Assembly (NCBI RefSeq): GCF_001579045.1 | Contig: NZ_KQ970263.1 | Span: forward strand, 1-64,000 | Source of the DNA: Streptococcus mitis | Lineage (GTDB): Bacteria; Bacillota; Bacilli; Lactobacillales; Streptococcaceae | Length of the DNA stretch: 64,000 nucleotides | Direction of reading: 5' to 3' | Part shown: positions 58,070-64,000 of the stretch, in pieces | Layout of the letters: every line of letters starts with the position of its first letter | Numbering within the stretch: the stretch's first letter is position 1 | The notes under the pieces: generated by a model | The model's database searches: none | Told to the model about the DNA's origin: nothing | The model's input: the letters and a program-made list of their open reading frames with translations, nothing else | Position numbers and translations under genes: made by a program

Positions 58070-58408
58070 TTACTCTCCTTCTTTCAACCATTTTTGACGA
58101 ATTTCTCTATAGCGACGTCTGGCATACTTGACAGCGTATTGACCTTCTTCTCCAAGAAAAAGGATTCTTTCTTGAAAATCAATCGATTTTAATTTATCAA
58201 GATTAACCAAACAATTTCGATGACATCTCATCAAGGTTTCCCCATATTGGTTCTCAAGATTACTTAAATTTTGAACCATATTAAAACTAGCTTCTTTTGT
58301 AACAATCTGTACGGTATGGGCTTTAGTTGGATGTGCTTGGATATAGTAGATATCGTCGACGTTTACTTTATAGACTGTTTTCTGTGTCTGAATAATCATA
58401 TGTTTCAT
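58070..58408 (-). CDS. blpS: LytTR DNA-binding protein BlpS
   Basis: 112 residues, a LytTR domain without a receiver (VNVDDIYYIQAHPTKAHTVQ, TLMRCHRNCLVNLDKLKSID). It is the first gene of blpS-blpR-blpH. By family and position it is a modulator of the blp promoters, able to bind the same boxes without a phosphorylation switch. Confidence 0.93.
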   Translation of the reverse strand: MKHMIIQTQKTVYKVNVDDIYYIQAHPTKAHTVQIVTKEASFNMVQNLSNLENQYGETLMRCHRNCLVNLDKLKSIDFQERILFLGEEGQYAVKYARRRYREIRQKWLKEGE

Positions 58409-58531
58409 TGGATTCTCCTCCTAAGAAAAGAATAACAGAAAAGTTCTCACACAAGCGCACCCGATCCTAAACAGTCTTTGAAAACTCCTAAAAGGACTAT
58501 TTTTCTACAACATCATGATGAGCTTACAACT

Positions 58532-58559
58532 ATTTTATCATAAAATTCACTCAGCGCAA
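58532..58559 (-). promoter_or_regulatory. Promoter of blpS-blpR-blpH
   Basis: On the minus strand TTGCGC (58554-58559), 16-nt spacer, TAAAAT (58532-58537). The -35 overlaps the end of BlpR box 7, so BlpR or BlpS binding should affect it. Apart from this and box 7 (and two tiny frames of no clear meaning) the gap 58409-58766 holds no gene. Confidence 0.6.
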
Positions 58560-58622
58560 TTCAAGACATTTCAAGGACAATTAAAGATTTGAAGGTGAAA
58601 AAGGAGATAAAAGTGATAGACT
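58557..58622 (+). promoter_or_regulatory. BlpR box 7 and promoter (GG peptide-blpT)
   Basis: CAATTCAAGACA ... AGGACAATTAAAGATTTG (58557-58591), then TAGACT (58617-58622), again 26 nt away. It drives the double-glycine peptide and blpT. Confidence 0.82.
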
Positions 58623-58766
58623 ATGATTATAGAAAGACTATGTTTGCAACAACTTTAAAAATCATCAAAAAAGGAGGGGTGCATATGATTTATTCACATC
58701 CACCATGATTAACACCCTATAAATATACTCTATTGCAATTGACGTAAATATAACAAGGAGAAAATT

Positions 58767-59018
58767 ATGGCCAAGTCAAATAAAACAAAACAATTAACAT
58801 CAATCGAACTTTCTCATATAAATGGCGGTAGTATTCCATATGGATGGTATTCTCCGTTTCATATGATTAGCGATAATGTACTATGTAGAAATGGATATTC
58901 ATATAATAAAGCTAATCTTGATAATGGTAAATGTATCATTGATTGGGGCAACATAGTTGGCAATGTTGCTAATAATATAGGTGCCTCACTAGGAGATTTA
59001 CACAATCCCTTACCTTAA
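58767..59018 (+). CDS. Double-glycine peptide precursor, probable novel bacteriocin
   Basis: 83 residues: leader MAKSNKTKQLTSIELSHIN then GG (21 residues) and a 62-residue mature peptide SIPYGWYSPFHMISDNVLCR, NGYSYNKANLDNGKCIIDWG, NIVGNVANNIGASLGDLHNP, LP. Cys40 and Cys56 could form one disulfide loop of 15 residues, and the C-terminal part is glycine/asparagine-rich and amphipathic. It lacks the pediocin YGNGV motif and the GxxxG-rich Blp core, so I cannot place it in a named family. AAGGAG precedes the ATG. It is followed 28 bases later by blpT. Confidence 0.75.
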   Translation: MAKSNKTKQLTSIELSHINGGSIPYGWYSPFHMISDNVLCRNGYSYNKANLDNGKCIIDWGNIVGNVANNIGASLGDLHNPLP

Positions 59019-59046
59019 AACATAAATTATATAGGAGGTCACGTAA

Positions 59047-59370
59047 ATGACAGACCCAATTAAAACTGCTCAGGCACTGATAACTGACTTAAACAAAGCC
59101 TACCAAGCATGCAGACAGGCAACCGCTGACGACGTCCGCTTTCAGGAGCAATTAAACTCTATTCTTGGCTTTCTAGCCAAGGCTGAGACAGTGGATAATC
59201 GAGTCTTGATTGAACTGGAAAAATTTTACCAGACTTCCAGTCTTCTCATGGGACTCAGCACTCTTGATCCAGATGCCCCTACCCGCGCCGCTTGGCGGGC
59301 CTATGACCGCTTCCACTTTGACCAGGTCAAGACCAAATTGAGTCTCTACGGACCAACCATTATCCTGTAG
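59047..59370 (+). CDS. blpT: BlpT (putative helical immunity protein)
   Basis: 107 residues, all alpha-helical, cytosolic: MTDPIKTAQALITDLNKAYQ, DVRFQEQLNSILGFLAKAET, VLIELEKFYQTSSLLMGLST. The four-helix pattern resembles enterocin-A-type immunity proteins, and its place beyond blpS matches pneumococcal blpT. Being behind the GG peptide in one BlpR-controlled unit, it is likely the immunity protein for that peptide; this is inference. Confidence 0.8.
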   Translation: MTDPIKTAQALITDLNKAYQACRQATADDVRFQEQLNSILGFLAKAETVDNRVLIELEKFYQTSSLLMGLSTLDPDAPTRAAWRAYDRFHFDQVKTKLSLYGPTIIL

Positions 59371-59375
59371 AAAAT

Positions 59376-59414
59376 AAAAGAAGTTGAGACAAACTGAACT
59401 CAACTTCTTTTTTA
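59376..59414. terminator. Bidirectional terminator between blpT and ecsB
   Basis: AGAAGTTGAG and CTCAACTTCT pair around a 10-base loop, with T-runs on the plus side and A-runs that read as T on the minus side. Confidence 0.85.
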
Positions 59415-59431
59415 GTGTCATATAGGCAATG

Positions 59432-60481
59432 TTAGTCCTGCATCTGACGTTTGACCTGATAAGGCAAATACAAGACTAATAAAACCAAACCAGCTCCTAG
59501 TAAGGCTAGAAGGGCTAGTTTTTCTCGGAAGGTAATCAACCCAACAACTAATTCCACAAGTAAAACAAAACTGGTCAATCCTCGGACTACCGCCTGCAAA
59601 CCTTTTTCCTTTTGCCCCTTGTCCAGTGGAAAGAGTTGGGTCAAATACTGGTAGTCAAAGGCGTGATAGAGGGCCAGCAACTGGAAGAGCAAAAGGTAGT
59701 TAAAGAACACTACCACTGCTGTCGCAATCCAGGCTTGCTCGATAAAGACCTGCGCCAGCAAGGAAAGTAGGAGCAGACGGAGATTGAGGGCAAAGAGGTC
59801 TCCATTTCGCAGATAAGAACGCAGATAGAGATTTTGCCAAATCTTTCCAGGTACCTTCTGAACAACCTTTAGGATAAAGTCCAGATAGGCACGACGCTTG
59901 ACGCTGTTTGAAATTCCCTTTACCTGCGTAAAGAGGGCAAAGAAACGAAGCAAGACTTGCTTACGCTTGCTTTCTTGGGAAATAACATAGTCCCAGTCCA
60001 GTCTATTTTCAGTGAAAAATTTGCTGGCCTTTTGACGAAAGAGGAAATATTTTCCTACCCCCAATAAAAGCACATAGACCAGAAAAACAGGCAAGCCATA
60101 ACCCATGGCTAAAAATAAGGGCGCAAATAAAAGCAAGAAAAGGGTCTGGACAAAGAGCCAAAAGACTAGGGCAATGCCAGTTTGACGCTTGAGGTGGAGC
60201 TTGATTTCCTCTTCTCCAACTAAGAGAAAGAGCTTGTCTGGAGCCTCCATATAGGTGGCAATTCCTCCCCAAAGCAAAAGTAAAACAGACGTAATTCCTA
60301 CAAACAAAAGGATAGGCCAATGATTTTCAGGAAAATGTTGCAGGAGTTGGCTGTACTGGTAGGCTAGAAAGCCCAGCAGGACAAGCAGGAACAAGACAAA
60401 GTGGTCATTGAGAACATAGCGCAGATAACCAATACACTCCTTACGAAAAGCCTGCTTTCTCTTTAAAAACAAGTCTTTCAT
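59432..60481 (-). CDS. ecsB: ABC transporter permease EcsB
   Basis: 349 residues with about eight membrane helices (YVLNDHFVLFLLVLLGFLAY, WPILLFVGITSVLLLLWGG, GIALVFWLFVQTLFLLLFAP, PVFLVYVLLLGVGKYFLF and others) and the EcsB loop KLFLLVGEEEIKLHLKRQTG. It is coupled to ecsA by a four-base overlap. Ecs transporters affect secretion and membrane proteolysis; the substrate is unknown. Confidence 0.9.
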   Translation of the reverse strand: MKDLFLKRKQAFRKECIGYLRYVLNDHFVLFLLVLLGFLAYQYSQLLQHFPENHWPILLFVGITSVLLLLWGGIATYMEAPDKLFLLVGEEEIKLHLKRQTGIALVFWLFVQTLFLLLFAPLFLAMGYGLPVFLVYVLLLGVGKYFLFRQKASKFFTENRLDWDYVISQESKRKQVLLRFFALFTQVKGISNSVKRRAYLDFILKVVQKVPGKIWQNLYLRSYLRNGDLFALNLRLLLLSLLAQVFIEQAWIATAVVVFFNYLLLFQLLALYHAFDYQYLTQLFPLDKGQKEKGLQAVVRGLTSFVLLVELVVGLITFREKLALLALLGAGLVLLVLYLPYQVKRQMQD

Positions 60482-61209
60482 AGCCCCTCCTCTTTGGTCA
60501 GAGCCAAGTAAATATCATTCAAACTAGCCTCAGGCATGTCAAAGGCTTCGCGCAGTTGCAGGAGATTCCCCTTGGCACGCACCTCTCCCTTGTGGAGAAT
60601 GACAAAGGCATCACACATCTTCTCCGCCGAATCCAGCACGTGGGTACTCATGAGAATGGACTTGCCCTTTTGCTTTTCCACTTCCAAAAGCTGAATCAAG
60701 TCTGCAATAGCCAACGGATCAAGACCAAGGAAAGGCTCATCCACGATGAAAAGACTTGGATCCACCACAAAAGCACAGATAATCATGACCTTCTGCTTCA
60801 TCCCTTTGGAAAAATGAACAGGGAACCAGTCCAATTTCTGATCCAGACGGAACATTTTTAGCAAGGGCTCTACTCGATCAAAAGCTACTTTCTGCTCAAT
60901 ACCATAAGCCATGGCAACCGTTTCAATATGCTCTCTGAGGGTTAATTCCTCATACAGGCTAGGTGTCTCGGGAATGTAACCAATCTGCTTGCGGTAGCTA
61001 GTCGCATCTTCTTGCAGGGTCAGGCCATTGATATTGATGGAGCCACTATAAGGTGTCAACAGACCGATAATCTCATTGATTGTCGTTGATTTTCCAGCAC
61101 CATTGAGACCAATCAAACCGACCAACTGCCCACTTTCAACAGTAAAGGACACATCTTTCAAGACAGGGACATGGACATAGCCACCTGTCAGGTTTTTAAT
61201 TTCTAACAT
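60478..61209 (-). CDS. ecsA: ABC transporter ATP-binding protein EcsA
   Basis: 243 residues: Walker A GLIGLNGAGKST, a signature variant HFSKGMKQKVMI, Walker B LFIVDEPFLGLDP and a switch His in STHVLDSAE. It pairs with EcsB. It is divergent from the HIT gene, the usual order in streptococci. Confidence 0.94.
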   Translation of the reverse strand: MLEIKNLTGGYVHVPVLKDVSFTVESGQLVGLIGLNGAGKSTTINEIIGLLTPYSGSININGLTLQEDATSYRKQIGYIPETPSLYEELTLREHIETVAMAYGIEQKVAFDRVEPLLKMFRLDQKLDWFPVHFSKGMKQKVMIICAFVVDPSLFIVDEPFLGLDPLAIADLIQLLEVEKQKGKSILMSTHVLDSAEKMCDAFVILHKGEVRAKGNLLQLREAFDMPEASLNDIYLALTKEEGL

Positions 61210-61276
61210 ATTTTCTCCAAATCTGGTATAATGTAGCTATATTATATCAAAATTCAATACAGTAGAGGTAGATTTT

Positions 61277-61687
61277 ATGTCAGATTGCATTTTTTGTAAA
61301 ATCATCGCAGGGGAAATTCCTGCTTCAAAAGTATATGAAGATGAGCAGGTTCTTGCCTTTCTTGATATCTCTCAAGTGACACCAGGACACACCTTGGTCG
61401 TACCAAGAGAACACTATCGCAATCTTTTAGAAATGGACGCTACCAGCGCTAGCCAACTCTTTGCCCAAGTACCAAAAGTAGCTCAAAAAGTCATGAAAGC
61501 TACCAAGGCTGCTGGTATGAATATCATTGCCAACTGTGAAGAAGTCGCAGGACAAACCGTCTTTCATACCCACGTTCACCTTGTACCTCGCTACAGTGCT
61601 GACGATGACCTCAAGATTGATTTTATCGCCCACGAACCAGACTTTGACAAACTTGCTCAAGTCGCTGAAACCATCAAAAACGCCTAA
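61277..61687 (+). CDS. hit: HIT-family nucleotide hydrolase/transferase
   Basis: 136 residues with CIFCKIIAGEIPASKVYED at the N-terminus (zinc-type Cys pair) and the histidine triad HTHVHLVP near the C-terminus. Hint-type enzymes hydrolyse AMP-lysine and related phosphoramidates. Its neighbour on the same strand is the 95-aa gene, nine bases away. Confidence 0.95.
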   Translation: MSDCIFCKIIAGEIPASKVYEDEQVLAFLDISQVTPGHTLVVPREHYRNLLEMDATSASQLFAQVPKVAQKVMKATKAAGMNIIANCEEVAGQTVFHTHVHLVPRYSADDDLKIDFIAHEPDFDKLAQVAETIKNA

Positions 61688-61696
61688 GGAGTTGCC

Positions 61697-61984
61697 ATGA
61701 AATTATCCAATCTACTGCTATTTGCAGGAGCTGCAGTCGGAAGTTATCTGGTCACAAAAAATCGCCAAACCATCACAGATGAAGTCTTGAATACCACTGA
61801 CCGCGTTCAAGCTATCAAGGACGATGTGGATATTATCCAAAACAGCCTGCAAATCATTGACCAGCAAAAAGAACTCATCAAGGAATACCAAGAAGACCTA
61901 ACTTACAAGTTTAAGGTCTTGGAAAAGGATATCCAGACCAGACTAGCTGTCATCAAAGAAACACAGGAAATTGAAGATAAGTAA
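61697..61984 (+). CDS. YtxH-like small membrane-anchored coiled-coil protein
   Basis: 95 residues: N-terminal hydrophobic helix (LSNLLLFAGAAVGSYLVT) then a long charged coiled coil (VQAIKDDVDIIQNSLQIIDQ, QKELIKEYQEDLTYKFKVLE). It is anchored to the membrane with a cytosolic rod. Function unknown; it is regularly found behind the HIT gene in streptococci. Confidence 0.8.
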   Translation: MKLSNLLLFAGAAVGSYLVTKNRQTITDEVLNTTDRVQAIKDDVDIIQNSLQIIDQQKELIKEYQEDLTYKFKVLEKDIQTRLAVIKETQEIEDK

Positions 61985-62007
61985 AAAGAGCCACTCAGCT
62001 CTTTTTT
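61984..62007 (+). terminator. Terminator after the HIT operon
   Basis: AAAGAGC and GCTCTTT pair around a short loop and T residues follow. Confidence 0.8.
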
Positions 62008-62085
62008 AAAAGGTAAACAAGTTATATCCCATCAACTATACATCATAATTTAGGCAACTCATTCACCATGTCACAACTAAATCGA

Positions 62086-62220
62086 AGACTTTCCGCCGTA
62101 ATGAAAACACCTGAAACAGCTTGGTTTCAGGTGTTCGGAAACTTTGAGACCTAGGCCCAAAGTTTAGGTATGGAACTTCGGAAAAGGTCGCTACCGTCCG
62201 TCATTACTTAAGGAAAGTCT
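62086..62220. ncRNA. Structured RNA-like element near dnaJ (copy B)
   Basis: Outer arms AGACTTTCC (62086-62094) and GGAAAGTCT (62212-62220); inner pair GTAATGA (62098-62104) with TCATTAC (62201-62207); a hairpin CACCTGAAAC/GTTTCAGGTG; and AACTTTG/CAAAGTT around a GAGACCTAGGC loop. The plan and loop bases match 36237-36370 while the stem bases differ in a pairing-preserving way. Strand not determined. Confidence 0.6.
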
Positions 62221-62236
62221 TAAAAAATCTATAAAC

Positions 62237-62260
62237 AAAAAGAGCCCAACGGCTCTTTTT
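62237..62260. terminator. Terminator after dnaJ (bidirectional)
   Basis: AAAAAGAGCC and GGCTCTTTTT pair tightly around CAAC, with T-runs on both sides. Confidence 0.88.
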
Positions 62261-62264
62261 ACTT

Positions 62265-63404
62265 TTATTCTCCTTCAAAGGCATCTTTAATATGGTCAAA
62301 GAAGCCCTTTTTCTTTGGATTGACTTTTAAATCACCAGCAGCTGCGAATTCTTTCAAGGCTGCTTTTTGGCGGTCGTTCAAGCCTGTCGGAGTCACAACA
62401 TTAACGGTAACGTATTGGTCACCAACTGCACCGCCACGAAGACTTGGAGCTCCTTTACCACGTAGACGGAATTTCTTACCAGTCTGAGTTCCCTCTGGGA
62501 TAATCAATTCAACATCACCGTGAACCGTTGGGATATCAACTGTATCACCAAGAGCCGCTTGGACAAAGTTGAGGTTGAGATTGTAGAAGATAGTGGTTCC
62601 TTCACGTTCAAACTTGTCGCTGGCTTCCACAGAAACTACTACATACAAGTCACCGTATGGTCCACCGTTAAAGCCTGCTTCACCCTGACCAGCTAGACGA
62701 ATTTGTTGACCTGTTTCCACACCAGCAGGGATTTTCACATGTACGCTATGAGCTTGTTTTTCATGCCCTGTTCCGTGACAGGTTGTACATGGATCTTTGA
62801 TTTCTTTTCCACGACCGTGACAGACATCACAGGTTACTTGGCGACGCATCATACCAAGAGGAGTTTGTGTATCAACGTTAATGACACCAGCACCATGACA
62901 GCGTCCACAAGTGACTGGACTTGTTCCTGGTTTAGCACCAGAGCCATTACATGTACGACAGCTTGCTTCACGATTGTACTTAACTTCTTTTTCAGCTCCA
63001 AAAATAGCTTCTTCAAAGGTCAAATTCACACGGTATTGGAGGTCATCCCCCTGACGAGGAGCATTTGGATTGCGTGAAGTACCGCCTCCACCGAAGAAGC
63101 TTGAGAAAATGTCCTCAAAACCACCGAAGCCACCTGCCCCATTGAAACCGCCAGCTCCACCACCGAAGCCTCCAAAGCCACCATTGGCACCAGCCGCACC
63201 ATATTGGTCATAGGCAGCCCGTTTTTGATCGTCACTCAAAGTTTCATATGCTTCTTGAACTTCCTTGTACTTTTCCTCAGCACCAGGCTCCTTGTTGATA
63301 TCTGGGTGATATTTTTTCGAAAGCTTACGATAAGCCTTTTTGATCTCGTCTGCCGAAGCGTTTTTTGACACCCCCAGACGATCATAAAATTCAGTATTGT
63401 TCAT
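62265..63404 (-). CDS. dnaJ: Chaperone DnaJ
   Basis: 379 residues: J domain (about 1-70, with the HPD motif in [12 protein letters not shown]), a Gly/Phe-rich region (about 75-120), the zinc-finger domain with four CxxCxGxG-type repeats ([48 protein letters not shown]) and the C-terminal substrate-binding part. It starts at ATG 63404; the open frame extends four codons above, starting with TTG. No CIRCE lies directly upstream, so it is probably expressed from beyond the gap. Confidence 0.97.
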   Translation of the reverse strand: MNNTEFYDRLGVSKNASADEIKKAYRKLSKKYHPDINKEPGAEEKYKEVQEAYETLSDDQKRAAYDQYGAAGANGGFGGFGGGAGGFNGAGGFGGFEDIFSSFFGGGGTSRNPNAPRQGDDLQYRVNLTFEEAIFGAEKEVKYNREASCRTCNGSGAKPGTSPVTCGRCHGAGVINVDTQTPLGMMRRQVTCDVCHGRGKEIKDPCTTCHGTGHEKQAHSVHVKIPAGVETGQQIRLAGQGEAGFNGGPYGDLYVVVSVEASDKFEREGTTIFYNLNLNFVQAALGDTVDIPTVHGDVELIIPEGTQTGKKFRLRGKGAPSLRGGAVGDQYVTVNVVTPTGLNDRQKAALKEFAAAGDLKVNPKKKGFFDHIKDAFEGE

Positions 63405-63601
63405 ACAAGATACCAAGACCGTAAAATTCGACTGAAAAATAGGAAATCTGACGCTGGAGCGATGCTCCTAGGCAGATTTATCTTTTTTCCGAGAATTTAG
63501 GTCGGGTTCAATTCCTTTCTTTTATATTGAGTCAAAAATTTGGGAACCCGTGTTCAGTTGCGAACACTCTTTGTTCCTTTCTATAATTTTCATGTAAATA
63601 T

Positions 63602-64000
63602 TTAGAGGTTGTTTTCTATACTCTGCTTCACTTGATTAAACTCTTCATCTGATAGAGTAAATATCAAATCCTCTTCAGCATACTCGTTCTGTTCTTTAAA
63701 ATAGTTGTCCGTATTCTCTGCCAACCCTAAACCGAAAATCACTTTTCTTGCAAACTCTTGATGTGCAAAACCAATAGCCGTAATGATTTGTTTATCTTGG
63801 ACAAGAACTTTCGGTTGGAAATTCTCACGTGGAAGAAATTCAAAATAGTCAAAGAAGTTTTGCCAAATTCCACCTGTAAATTTCGTGTCGTTCAACAAGC
63901 CTGCTTTCGCCAATAAAAGAGGCGCTGAAGAAATGGCTGCAATTAGGATATCTTGCTCATTAAGACTTCTCAAAAACGAGATCAATTTCTCATCTTGTAG
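63602..64000 (-). CDS. DJ-1/PfpI-like protein, 5' end outside the window
   Basis: The frame stays open to the right edge (LQDEKLISFLRSLNEQDILI...), so only the C-terminal about 132 residues are seen. ILIAAISSAPLLLAKAGLLN matches the nucleophile-elbow region of DJ-1/PfpI proteins, where Cys is usual (AAICxAP); here it is Ser-Ser. The C-terminal acidic helix is intact. In streptococci a gene in this position lies between dnaK and dnaJ. Confidence 0.7.
   Translation of the reverse strand, partial: LQDEKLISFLRSLNEQDILIAAISSAPLLLAKAGLLNDTKFTGGIWQNFFDYFEFLPRENFQPKVLVQDKQIITAIGFAHQEFARKVIFGLGLAENTDNYFKEQNEYAEEDLIFTLSDEEFNQVKQSIENNL

Noticed and set aside
58621-58710. Two tiny frames (MIIERLCLQQL and MIYSHPP) after BlpR box 7
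   Set aside because: The second has a good GGAGG, but both are too short to call; they may be decay products or leader noise.

Overview
The window is a chromosomal segment of a Mitis-group Streptococcus (S. mitis / S. oralis / S. pneumoniae type). Reasons: low GC; pneumococcal BOX elements; a competence cin-box in front of ssbB; a choline-binding surface protein; ccrZ-trmB; a blp bacteriocin locus with a recognisable BlpC pheromone; and IS1167-, IS1380- and IS630-like fragments. All calls come from reading the sequence; no database search was run.

Layout. 1-300: 5' leader and promoter of an rRNA operon that runs off the left edge, preceded by tRNA-Glu. 301-3092: rlmD, recX and a DUF402 phosphatase. 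3137-5228: an AT-rich Rgg regulator plus methyltransferase between two diverged direct repeats. 5493-11004: queH, groESL with CIRCE, ssbB and a short-chain dehydrogenase/ytpR/thioredoxin group. 11091-15030: choline-binding protein, pyrG with a G-slippage type attenuator, and rpoE, with two BOX elements. 15303-20991: accessory genes (primase-helicase, Fic, decayed cytosine-5 DNA methyltransferase, dGTPase-like HD protein) between rpoE and valS. 21011-31871: valS and a group of genes headed by a T-box riboswitch; a dead copy of the valS 5' end shows that RhuM and a HhH-domain gene were inserted. 31987-35607: two small envelope-related clusters. 35777-43027: the rimP-nusA-rnpM-ylxQ-infB-rbfA operon, trmB and ccrZ.

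43104-59370 is the blp region: IS debris, an AAA ATPase/Toprim-like pair that looks like phage defence, several bacteriocin and immunity cassettes (some decayed), a wall-anchored thioredoxin-like protein, intact blpA-blpB-blpC, the blpS-blpR-blpH control genes, and a double-glycine peptide next to blpT. I find seven BlpR-type operators, each exactly 26 nt from its -10 box, so the locus reads as one pheromone-controlled regulon: BlpC is exported by BlpAB, sensed by BlpH, and BlpR switches on the cassettes and the exporter. 59432-64000 returns to core genes: ecsAB, a HIT protein, dnaJ and a truncated DJ-1-like gene.

Best candidates for new biology: the wall-anchored thioredoxin under BlpR control; the two-cysteine GG peptide with BlpT; the ATPase/Toprim pair inside the bacteriocin locus; the primase-helicase/Fic/dGTPase island; three paralogues sharing a C-terminal HhH tail; and a structured element present twice (after infB and after dnaJ) whose stems show compensatory changes.
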